A stretch of DNA of 64,000 nucleotides from Candidatus Synoicihabitans palmerolidicus (lineage in GTDB: Bacteria > Verrucomicrobiota > Verrucomicrobiia > Opitutales > Opitutaceae). Positions 52,080 through 62,124 of the stretch are shown here, piece by piece. Position numbers and translations under genes: made by a program. Positions within the stretch are counted from its first letter, which is position 1. Every line of letters begins with the position of its first letter. A model generated the notes under the pieces. The model was not told the DNA's origin and did not search any database. It was given only the letters and a program-made list of their open reading frames with translations. The stretch covers positions 434,001 to 498,000 of the forward strand of contig JAGGDC010000001.1 of the NCBI GenBank assembly GCA_020809425.1, written 5' to 3'.

Positions 52080-53843
52080 TCAAGACCGTGACGGGGACGA
52101 GTCGGAGACGCGGCGTTTGCGACCGCGCAACAGCCGACCGATAGCCAGCACCAGGAGGCCGCAGAAGACAAAGCCAGCGCGGCCGCCGAGGGAGTTGGGA
52201 ATGAACGCCAGCGCGAGAATGAAGAGCCCGTAGGCGATGCTGAGGTTGCCCAGCAAGCGGCCTTGGCTCGGACCGTCGTCGGTCTCGCCTCCTATTTCGG
52301 TTTCGACGGCGATCGGCTCTCGGCTGCGGCGCTCGCAGTTCACGATGCGCTCGCGGGTTGCAGCGGGCACCCGCGACCAAAACAGCGTGCTGCCGGCGAA
52401 CCACGCCGTGCCGACCACGGCATTGGTGAGCACGCCGACCGAGACCATCCAGTAGCTGCGCTCCGAGTCGGCTAAGGCGGAAAGCCCGAGCGCGGTTTCC
52501 GCCCAGTCGGGGGTGAGATATTTGGTGACCAGCATTGAAGCGATAAAGCACACCAACACCGTCGACCAGCCCGACCATGGCGGCGTCCGGTTCCACCAGA
52601 AGCCCAGCACGAGCGGCATGACGTAGGGCAGTGCCACGAGTGTGCCGAACTGCAACATCAGATCGACCAGGCTGATGTCGTGCATGTGATTGAACATCCA
52701 ACCGGCCAACACCACCAGGGAACCCAGCACACCAGTCGTCACGCGACCCGCTCAGACCAGCTCCCGGTCGGCGGCGGCGGGACGCAGCACGGGTTGATAG
52801 AAATTTTTAACGAAGATCCCGGCGTTGCGGTTTAACCCGCTGTCCATCGAAGACATCGTGGCAGAGAACATGCCGCTGACCAGCAGCCCGATCATGCCGG
52901 CGGGCATGGTGGCGATGCAGATGGCGGCAAACGCTCCTTCGGAGGGATTGTTGAGCCCGCGGAAGAGCGCACCGAGGTCTGGATACAGCACCCGCGAAAC
53001 CAAGGGCAGCAGCAGCCACACCACCGGGCCAACCACAAACAGAATCGATGCGAGACCGGCGGCTTTGCGGGCGTGGTGAGCGTCTCGCACACACAGGTAG
53101 CGGGAGGCATCAAACAGGTTGTTGGTGTTGATGTATTGTTTGATGAAGATGGCGGCCGTCCACACCAGCATGAGGGGCGACGACCACAGGTCACCGAGCC
53201 GTAGATGGGCCTCGGGCAATTGTTCCACCAGCGGGCCCACGCCGTCGACCTCGCGCAGCGCCAGAAAGGCGGCCACCAGCGTCACCGGCATGAGCACCAG
53301 CATTTGCACGAAGTCACCCGCGATGGCCGCCCACGCCCCGCCAAACAAGGTCATGCCCAGGACCACGCCGCCGGTGATCAGAATGGTAGGCTCGAGCGGG
53401 AGCCCGAACACTGCGGCCAGAAAAACGCAGAGGCCATTCAGCCAGATCCCTGCGTAGAGCGTGCCGAGGGGAATCTGTAACCAGATGAACACCTGCTCGT
53501 TGGCGCCCGGAAAACGATCGCGCACCGCCTCAATCGCGGTGATCACTCGCATCTGGCGGGCCCTCCCGGCAAAGAAGCGAGCGGCGAGGGCGAACCCCAA
53601 TGCGTTGCCCATGAATACGACGATGAGCGGCCAGCCTTCGGCATAGGCCTTGCCCGCCGCGCCGGTGAAGGTCCAGGCGCTGAATTGGGTCATGAACGCG
53701 GAGCTGCCCACCAGTCACCACATCATTTTCCCGCCGCCGCGAAAATACTCACTGGTGTTGCGTACCATGCGCGACGTGATCTTGCCCATGCCGAGCATGA
53801 AGACAAAATAGAAACCGATGACGGCGTAGTCGTATGGGGTCAT
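52080..53843 (-). CDS. sodium:solute symporter (SSS family), two in-frame TGA
   Basis: ATG 53843 (MTPYDYAVIGFYFVFMLGMG). The gene shows the SSS pattern: YFRGGGKMMW, TGA at 53715-53717 where Trp is expected, then LVGSSAFMTQFSAWTFTGAA, ITAIEAVRDRFPGANEQVFI, INTNNLFDASRYLCVRDAHH and PAGMIGLLVSGMFSATMSSM (Na+-site helix). A second TGA at 52752-52754 (ELV-stop-AGRVTTGVLG, probably Arg) is followed by three or four more helices and a basic tail. Read through: about 587 residues and 13-15 helices. Next to a polysaccharide-degradation locus, it probably imports a released sugar or uronate. Confidence 0.82.
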
Positions 53844-54171
53844 GAGGGGAGGCGGAGGCTCGCGGTCCTAGTTTCGGCAGTGCGGGGGAGCGGGGAACAC
53901 TATTTCGGAGAAAACCATCCGTAGGCTTGGCAAGATTCGGAACCGTCCAAGAGTGCGCCCATTGGTATCGTCCAACAAATCCTCCCGTCGATGCCGTCGC
54001 AGGAGGAGAGGGACGCGGCTGGACGATGACACCGCCGTCGTTGTTGCCCAGGGCGCTCGTGATCGCCGCATGCTGACCCCTGCTTAATCCGATCTGGCGG
54101 CGCCCTTGATTTTGATCGGGGGAGTCACGGGTCGGTTTGTTTCCCCCCATCACCTCAAACCCCGCACAGAT
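53844..54171. other. divergent intergenic region
   Basis: No gene seen. It must contain the promoters of the symporter (minus) and the CBM9 exoprotein (plus). I see no clear LacI-type operator. Confidence 0.3.
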
Positions 54172-57100
54172 ATGACCCCCAATAGCATCATTGTGCGCAG
54201 ATGGATCCGCCGTGGATTCGCCTGCCTCTTTGCTTCGCTGGGATGGGCTACCGCCCTTGCCCAGACCTCCACCGACGCGTTAAAAACCACCTCCACCATT
54301 ACCATCGACGGCACGTTGAACGAGTCCGTTTGGGACGATGTTTCCTTCGTCACAATGGCCAAGGAAGTCGTCGGTTCCGGCAACAACACCGCCAGTTTCT
54401 CCACCTTGTGGGACAGCTCCTACCTCTATGTGGCTGCCGTGGTGTTCGACAGTTCCCTCTATAACGACACCGCCAACACCGGCAGCCCGCTCAACATCTG
54501 GAAGGACGATTCGGTCGAGGTGTTCATCGACGCCGATCACGATCACAGCACGAGCTATGACGCCGACGATCGGCAGTTCACCCAAGGCTACAACGACACC
54601 GCACTCGGCGGTATCGGTTCACAAACCGGCGTGAGCCACGTGTGGTCGGCCATCACGGGCGGCTACGTCATCGAAATGGCGATTCCGTGGAGCAACCTCG
54701 GCATCACGCCGGTGGGTGGCGGCACCACGATCGGCTTCGACATGGCGGTCAATGATGACGACGACGGAGGCACCCGCGAAAACCAACTCGTGTGGGCGGG
54801 TTATGCTTACAACTCGAGCAACACGTCCGGGTTCGGCGACCTGGCCTTGTCCAACACCACCGTCGAGGGCACTCCAGATGCGCCCGGCAGTCTGGTCGCG
54901 ACCGCCGTTACCAGCGGCGAGGTGAGTCTGGCGTGGTCGGACAATAGCGGCAATGAGACCGGTTTTGTCATCGAGCGCAAAACCGGGACCGGCTCCTTCT
55001 CGGAGCTGGTGACGGTGGCCGCCGAATCGACGTCCTACAGCGACGGCTCCGTCAGCGGCAGCACCAGCTACACCTACCGGGTGGCGGCCGAAAACACCGC
55101 GGGCCCGTCAAGCTACAGCAACACGGACAGCGTGACGTCGCCCGCCGCGCCGCCCACTTACGCCGCCCTTGAAACCCTCTCCACGCCCGACATCGACGGT
55201 GTGCTCAATGAGGGGCTTTGGGGCGCAGTCACGTTCGAGGCGGTGACCCGCTCCGTCTCCGGCACGAGTGATAATTCCCTCACGTTCGCTTCCGTGTGGG
55301 ACGCATCCTACCTCTACGTGGCGATCAAGGGGCTCGACGGCGACCTCTACAACGACACCGCCAATACCGGTTCGCCTTTGAACCTGTGGAAGGACGACTC
55401 GGTGGAGGTCTTCATCGATGTCGACCACGATCACAACACGAGCTACGACGCCGCCGATCGGCAGTGTGTGCACGGCTACGATGATACCGCCATGGCGGGC
55501 TTTGGCTCCCAGATCGGCGTGTTGCACGACTGGTCGCCGATCACCGGCGGTTACACCGTCGAATTCGCCATTCCGTGGAGTGACCTCGGCCTGACCCCGA
55601 CCGGCGGGTCCACGGAGTTTGGCTTCGATATCGGCTTGAATGATGACGACGACGACGGCACCCGCGACAGCCACATAGTTTGGGCTGGCACCGAGTCGAA
55701 CTCCAGCGACACCTCGGCCTTTGGCCACCTCACGCTCAGGACTGCCACGGTCGACAACGAACCCGACGCCCCCAGCGGTTTGGCCGCCTCGGCCGTCGCC
55801 AGTGATCAGATCAATCTGTCCTGGACCGACAACAGCAGCAACGAGACCGGGTTTGCCATCGACCGTAAGACTGGAGCCGGCGGCACTTACGCGGAGATCG
55901 ACACGGTTTCGCCCAACGTGACGTCTTACGCCGACCAGTCGCTCGATTCCGAGACAACATATTACTATTAAGTGCGGGCCTTCAACGCCACGGGCAACTC
56001 CGCCTACGCCAGCGCAGCTTCGGCCACCACGCTCGTGGCCATTCCGATGACAGTCGCACTCAAGACGTTGTCCTCCATCACGGTCGACGGCACGTTGGAT
56101 GAAAGCGTGTGGAACCTCACCCAAACCGTGGAAAACGCGGTGAGTGGCGTTGGCAACAACACCGTGACCTTTGGCGCGTTGTGGACGCCGACCTACCTCT
56201 ATCTGGCGGCTGAAGTGCTCGATGCGGATCTGGAAAATGATAGCACCAGCGTCTGGCACGACGACGGGGTGGAGTTCTACCTCGATCCGGATCGCAGCCG
56301 CAGCAGCAGCTATGACAGTGACGACCGCCAGGTGACCAAGGGTTACGACGACAGCGCGCTGGGTGGAATCGGCTCGCACACCGGCATCGTGCACGCCACC
56401 ACCGCCATCATTGGAGGTTACACCGTCGAAATCGCCATCCCTTGGACGAACCTGAACCTCACCCCGACCGGCGGCACGTCTGTGCTCGGTTTCGACGTGG
56501 GCATCAACGACGACGGCGATGGCGGCAACCGGGACAACCAACTCATGTGGACCGGCACGTTCTACAACTCCAGCACCACGGAGGACTTCGGCGACCTGTT
56601 CATCTCAGACGAGACGGTGGGCACCACCCCGCCGACCGCACCGTCCAGTCTTACCGGCACGACCGTTTCGGCCACGCGCATCGATCTGGCCTGGGCCGAC
56701 AACAGCAGTGACGAGACGGGCTTCGCCATCCAGCGGACGCTCACCTCGGGCGGCACCTATGCGGAGATCGCGACGGGCGGGACCGACGTGACCAGCTACT
56801 CCGACACGACCGGCCTGTCCGCCAGCACCTCCTACACCTACCGGGTGCTGGCCTACAGCGCCAGTGGCAGTTCCGCCGCCTCCAACGAAGCCACGGTCGC
56901 AACCGACGACGGCGGCGGCGACTCGTGGTCCGACACCCCGTTGCCCACCATCAGCGGTTACAGCGGCGATCCCGCCTTGTTCGAGCGACACCGCACGGGC
57001 TGGCTCACGCAAACGAACATCGACGCCAAATGGGATATCTTGTATACGAATAGCGGATACACCGCCTATCCCTGGCGCCGCATCTCCATGGACAGTCCGG

Positions 57101-57723
57101 ATGCCAGTGAGGCCTTCAAGCACTCCGTCGAAGTGGGGGATTACGTGTTGGACATCGTTCACAGTGAAACGTGGTCGCGAGTGAACTACTTCCGCGGGGT
57201 CCTGTTGCGCTATCGGTTCTATGCCACCGATTGGTCCAGCATGGACGGCAAGCTCTTCATGCTGGAAGGCGGTCGCGGTTGGATCGGCGACGGTTGACAC
57301 TACCCATCCGACAGCTACTATGGCACCGATGGGTGGACTGCCAATTCGATGCGCAGCCTGACCCATGAAACGCCCGACCGGAATCGATTCGGCCTGTTTG
57401 TGTCCTACGACGGCCCCGGCCCGCCGGATGGGGGCAGTGGGTCCTATGGTAGTGGTGGCTCCAAGTTCGGTACGGCCTGGCCCCTGAATCAATGGGTGAC
57501 CGTCGACATCCTCGTCGATATGGAAAACGGCTACCGTCTCTACCAGGACGGCGTGGAAGTGGCCAACAAGCTCAACGTGCTGCCTCCCCGGGAAGACGCC
57601 CTGGAGTGCAAGGCGTTGGGCGTCACCATCCGGTTGATGCACGGAGGCAACCCGCACCAGAACATGCCGGTGCGCGACTACGAAGAGTATTTCAAGGACT
57701 TCGAGATCTTCATCTACGAATAG
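54172..57723 (+). CDS. exoprotein: (CBM9-FN3) x3 plus a C-terminal lyase-like/lectin module
   Basis: ATG 54172 gives a signal peptide (CLFASLGWATALAQ). Three repeats follow, each a CBM9-like domain (ITIDGTLNESVWDDV start, DDSVEVFIDADHD core, YVIEMAIPWSNLGITP end) joined to an FN3 domain (APGSLVATAVTSGEVSLAWS, DNSGNETGFVIERKTG). Repeats 1 and 2 share long near-identical stretches, indicating recent duplication. The last about 270 residues (LPTISGYSGDPALFERHRTG to MPVRDYEEYFKDFEIFIYE) form a beta-rich module with GKLFMLEGGRGWIGDG, reminiscent of jelly-roll polysaccharide lyases. In-frame TAA (55969-55971) and TGA (57295-57297; TGG in the paralogue) interrupt an otherwise open 1184-codon frame. 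Likely binds, and may cleave, a polysaccharide. Confidence 0.8.
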
Positions 57724-57938
57724 CGTTTCTTGATTCGCTGATGCGACTCTGCCGCCCTCGCCGGATGATTTCGGCGGGGGCGTTTGGCGTAGTCCTCCGA
57801 GGCACGGGCGAGCGGAGGTGGACGATGCTTAGGGAACTCATTGCGCGATTCCTCCTCGGGTTGCACCGGTGGAGTTGCCCCATTGGCCGCCTTTCCCCAT
57901 CACTGGACCCCGGGGGGGGCGGTGGTGCCTTTCGACTC

Positions 57939-58853
57939 ATGGTAACCTTGATCGCTCTTTCCCGTCGGCTCACCGCCGTCGTCTTGTTGGCCTGTCCCGG
58001 AGGGGGACTTGCCGGTATGCGTGGCGAAACTCCCGCCCGTGACGCCGCCGTCATGTCATGGACCCCGATTCCATTGCCGACCGTGGCGGGTTATTCCGGT
58101 CCGCCGATCTTGTTTCAACGCGACCGCACCGGGTGGCTCACGCAGCCCATGATCGACGCCAATCAGAACACCTGGCATTGGGACAGCGGCTACGGCGCCT
58201 ATCCTTGGCGATGCCTGGTCATGGCGAGTCCCGATGAATCGGCGGCGTTTCGCCATTCGGTCGATGTCGGCGACTATGTGCTGCACGTTGGCCACCGGGT
58301 TTCCTGGCCCCGCGTGAACACGTTCCGCGCAGCGTTGCTGCGCTACCGGTTCTATGCGACGGCGTGGGCCGGGCAGGGGGGCAAGCTCATCATGTTCGAG
58401 GGGGGGCGCGGCTGGATTGGCGACGGTTGGCATTATCCGGCCGACGACGACCATGGCACCGATGGATGGACCGAGAACTCGATGCACGACCTGCTGAAGG
58501 GCACGACGCAGAATCGATTCGCTCTGTATGTGTCACACGAGGATCTGGGCCCGCCCGAAGGCGGGCGAGGTTCGTTTGGCAGCAGTGGCGACAAGTTGGC
58601 TGAAGCCTGGCCCCTGCACCGTTGGATCACGGTGGACATCCTCGTGGACATGGAACGAGGGTATCAACTTTTTCAGGACGGCGTCGAAGTGGCGCGTCGG
58701 TTTGGCGCCCGTCCGCCGCGCCGAAGTGCGGAGGATTGTCGGACGCTGGGCATGACCGTGCGGCTGATGCACGGCGGCAACCCGCACCAGACCATGCCGG
58801 TGCGCGACTACGAGGAATATTTCAAGGACTTCGAGATCTTCATTTACGAGTAG
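57939..58853 (+). CDS. secreted single-module paralogue of the exoprotein C-terminus
   Basis: ATG 57939 (MVTLIALSRRLTAVVLLACP) gives a signal or lipoprotein-like leader. The mature part (WTPIPLPTVAGYSGPPILFQ, GAYPWRCLVMASPDESAAFR, GKLIMFEGGRGWIGDGWHYP, HRWITVDILVDMERGYQLFQ) matches the C-terminal module of the preceding exoprotein throughout and ends with the same MPVRDYEEYFKDFEIFIYE. The intact frame has 304 residues. It shows that the module is a complete domain able to stand alone, probably a lyase or carbohydrate-binding jelly roll. It lies 215 bp downstream in the same direction and arose by tandem duplication. Confidence 0.8.
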   Translation: MVTLIALSRRLTAVVLLACPGGGLAGMRGETPARDAAVMSWTPIPLPTVAGYSGPPILFQRDRTGWLTQPMIDANQNTWHWDSGYGAYPWRCLVMASPDESAAFRHSVDVGDYVLHVGHRVSWPRVNTFRAALLRYRFYATAWAGQGGKLIMFEGGRGWIGDGWHYPADDDHGTDGWTENSMHDLLKGTTQNRFALYVSHEDLGPPEGGRGSFGSSGDKLAEAWPLHRWITVDILVDMERGYQLFQDGVEVARRFGARPPRRSAEDCRTLGMTVRLMHGGNPHQTMPVRDYEEYFKDFEIFIYE

Positions 58854-58887
58854 TCATTGCCGGCCAAATCCGGAATCTTCGATCGAC

Positions 58888-60105
58888 ATGGCCAAAGCGA
58901 AACCAGCGCCGTCCCGTCCCCGAACAACAAAGCAGCAGAGCGTCGGAGGTGCAACCTCCGGCGATGCGCGACGTCGCCGCACACTCCGGGTTGTCGCGGT
59001 CGACAGTTTCTCTGGTGCTGCGCAACTCGCCCTCCATTCCGGAGGCGACCCGCCAGCGGGTGATGGCTTCGGTCGAAGCGCTCGGTTACCGGCCCAATCC
59101 ACTGGTGAGTGCACTGATGTCATTTCGCAATCAGCGCCAACTGCAGGACCGTCACACCGTGCTCGCCTACCTCACGACGCACCCGCCGCCCGCGTCGTCT
59201 TGGAAGAAGGTCGAGGTGTATGCTGCCATGTTTCGCGGCGCGCAGGCCCGCGCGGGTGAGTTGGGTTTTCGTTTGGAGGAATTCTGGCTGCGCTCACAAG
59301 GCATGTCGTCGCGTCGCATGGCGGAGGTGCTGCGATCGCGAGGGATCCTGGGTGTCATTGTGAACCCCTTGCCGGAGGGAGAACGCACCCTCGATTTCAA
59401 CCTGCAGAAGTTTGCCGCGGTGGGACTGGGCGTGAGGGTGCTTTCGCCGGTCATTGAACAAGTGGCCACCGACAATTTTCAGGCGGGGGCGGAAGCAATC
59501 CGCCGTTGCCGGCAGCTGGGTTATCAACGCATCGGATTTGTGATGAGCCACGAAGGCAGCGAACGATTGGAGCATCGCTACCTTGCGGCCGTCACGTTGG
59601 ACCAACGAAACCTGCCGACCAAACAGCAGGTAAAACCGTTGCTGCCGCAGCGGTTGGTCGACATCCTGGGGCAGATCCCGGGCTGACTTAAAAAGGAACG
59701 GCCGACGTCGTCATCTTTGCAGAATTCAACGAATCCCATGCTCACGAGGTCCCGCCAAAAATTGGCATCGTGGATCTGGTGGCCCGTGATCCGGACGGCA
59801 TGGTCACGGGAATGTACCAAGACGGCGAACACATCGGCGCGGTGACCGTGGAGCACCTGGTCGCCAAGTTGCAGCGCAACCAAATCGGCCCCATTTCCGA
59901 ACACCGCATTCAGTTGATCTCGGGGCGGTGGATTGCCGGGACCACGGCCCCGGGGCCGGGGCAACGACGGTGGTTGCCGGGCGATCCGGCTGTAGTCGCC
60001 GGGGCGGAAAAACCGACCCGTTATTGGACGATGCCACCAATCGGAGGATTGGGCAGGGGGAGACGTGCTGCCGTCGTTGACGACAACTCCTCATTCCGGG
60101 CCTAG
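58888..60105 (+). CDS. LacI-family transcriptional regulator, frameshifted
   Basis: ATG 58888 (MAKAKPAPSRPRTTKQQSVG) shifts frame near 58960. The LacI helix-turn-helix and hinge follow (MRDVAAHSGLSRSTVSLVLR, ATRQRVMASVEALGYRPNPL). The ligand domain contains VLAYLTTHPPPASSWKKVEV, RSRGILGVIVNPLPEGERTL and VATDNFQAGAEAIRRCRQLG. Near 59685 the frame changes again and a segment seems shortened before GIVDLVARDPDGMVTGMYQD and GEHIGAVTVEHLVAKLQRNQ. This C-terminal pattern is typical of Opitutaceae LacI proteins controlling polysaccharide use. The true stop is probably near 59960; the frame runs on to 60105. Confidence 0.78.
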
Positions 60106-60127
60106 TTCCGGTTGCCTCTGACCCTAT

Positions 60128-60870
60128 TTGTTTGAGAAACTGACCCTGCCTGCCTTTCCGATTGGAGGCGTCTATTTGCTCGAACCCGAATACCCTTGGG
60201 CCGAGGTCGAACGAGATGTGCGGCTTATGGCCGAGCATGGGTTCAACCTCATCACGTTGTGGCCGGCGGCGAATTCCTGGTGTGCGTCGCAACCGGACGA
60301 CTACGCGTTTGATGATACGATGCGCTTCCTCGACCTGTGTCAGCAGTATGACCTGCAGGTTCTGATTCAGTTGATCGGGCAAACCCCCAGTCAGGAATTC
60401 ATGCCCGATGCCGTCCTGCAACCCGACATGCGCGCTTCCGCGCCCACGGTGCTCAGTTGGCCCAATCTCAATCATCCGGCGGTGGATGCAGAGGTGCAGT
60501 GCTACTTCCGGGCCTGTGTGGACGCGATGGGCGAGCATCCTGCGGTGTTCGGCTGGGACGTGTTCAATGAAGCGCACTTTCGTAGTGACGATCCGTATAC
60601 AGTGCGCGCCTATTGGGAGTGGTTGCGTGACCGCTACGGTGACATTGAGACGCTCAATCGTCGCTGGCTGCGGCGCTACGCCTCCTTTGATCAAGTTGAT
60701 CCCGTGGATCGAGCGTCCTTCTACAGCGTCTGGAGCAGTTTGCTGCCGCAGGTCGAGTATGAGATCTTTCGGGCGGACAACCTCACGGCCATCTGCCGGC
60801 GTTGGTGCCAGTATCTCAAGGCACTCGATCCGACCCGGCCGGTGGTGGTCGACGGTTGTTCGGCGTTGGT
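60128..60870 (+). pseudogene. GH42-like glycoside hydrolase, N-terminal half
   Basis: From a TTG/ATG-type start at 60128 the protein shows a TIM-barrel beginning: FPIGGVYLLEPEYPWAEVER, LMAEHGFNLITLWPAANSWC, VFGWDVFNEAHFRSDDPYTV (acid/base Glu in NEAHF) and DRYGDIETLNRRWLRRYASF. This resembles GH42 and related beta-galactosidases. At about 60870 (VVVDGCSAL) the frame enters unrelated sequence without a break, so the second half with the nucleophile Glu is missing. No signal peptide is seen. It is in frame with a cytochrome c-type protein, giving a chimeric ORF. Confidence 0.65.
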
Positions 60871-62124
60871 TCTGGGATCGGATCGGGCGCTGCGGATCTC
60901 GCCGGATGGCACCACGGCACGGGTCATCGCCACCGGGCTGCGCAACGCTTACCTCGCCCGTGACCCTTTAACGGGAATCCTGACGGCGAGCGACCAGCAG
61001 GGGAACTGGATTCCCTCGACGCCCCTTTTGCGCACATAGAGGAAGGGCGATTTTATGGCTTTGCACCCTCCGGTCCCTCGGAGCCCACCCAAGTAGCGCC
61101 GCCGGTCTTGTGGCTGCCGCATCGAATCGCTCAATCGGCGATCGATCAGGTTTGGGTGCGGGATGTCCGGGCGGGACCGCTCCACGACAGCCTGTTGTTC
61201 GTAGACTACTACCGTCCGCGCGTGATCAAGGTGTTGCCGTGGATCGAGGGCGGAGAAATGACGGCGGCGTTTCGCACCCCGTTACTCAAAGGCGCGGTAA
61301 ATCCGGCCGATGGTCAGGTGTATTTCGTGGGTATGCAGATCTGGGGATCGACGGCGGAGCGACTGGAAGGCCTGTGCCGATTGCGAGCGTTGACAGACGA
61401 TGACGGCTTGCCGGTGCGGGCGCGGGTGTTTCGTGAAGGGGTGTATTTGGAATTTCGAGACGAGGCGTCGTTGCAGCCGGATGATTATCGTTTGCGCGGA
61501 TGGAATTATCACCGCTCCGCCGAATATGGTTCAGGGCAATTTCGAACAGACGGGGAGCCCGGGGTCGAAACCTGGCCGGTGGCAAGAGTCGTTCGAGCCG
61601 GGAACGGTCACGGCGTGCTGCTCGTCGTGCCCGACGCCCGTCCGCTCATGCAGTGGGAGTTGTCCTATGTCGATGGAGCGCGAGAGTGGCGGGAGCTCTA
61701 CTTCTCCCAATCGGTAACCCCCTCGCTGCCGCGGGAACGCCTGGGGTTTGTCGACCTCGACCTGAGTGTAACGGCACTCGCTTCGTCCGAGGTCGAGACA
61801 CCATCGACTGCACCGGCGGCGTCCCTTCAGCGAGGCCGGGAGTTGGCGACGCGCTTCGGCTGTGTCGGTTGTCATTCGCTGGATGGGTCCACGGAAGGCA
61901 AGAGTGGTCCCACCTGGCGAGGGTTGTTCGGGTCGCTCCGTCGACTGCAGGATGGGCGCGAGGTAGTGGCCGACGAAGTTTATCTGCACCGGGCGATTCT
62001 TGATCCGGCGGAGGATGTCGTGGAGGGCTATTATCCAGGTGAGGGCGGGATGCCCTCGTATCGCGGAATATTTACCTATGAAGATCTTGAATCGCTTACC
62101 CTCTATCTTCGCAGTTTGGAGTGA
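60871..62124 (+). CDS. DUF6797-like sugar-dehydrogenase/cytochrome c protein, N-terminally fused
   Basis: The part after the junction reads GSDRALRISPDGTTARVIAT (beta-propeller blade), WLPHRIAQSAIDQVWVRDVR after a shift near 61025, NPADGQVYFVGMQIWGSTAE, then a C-terminal cytochrome c: ATRFGCVGCHSLDGSTEGKS (CxxCH haem motif CVGCH). It ends GEGGMPSYRGIFTYEDLESL (distal Met in GGMPSY). Such propeller-cytochrome proteins are exported in Planctomycetes and Verrucomicrobia and pass electrons from sugar oxidation. The N-terminal blades and signal peptide are missing, replaced by the GH42-like half. The next gene overlaps its end by 47 bp. Confidence 0.7.
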
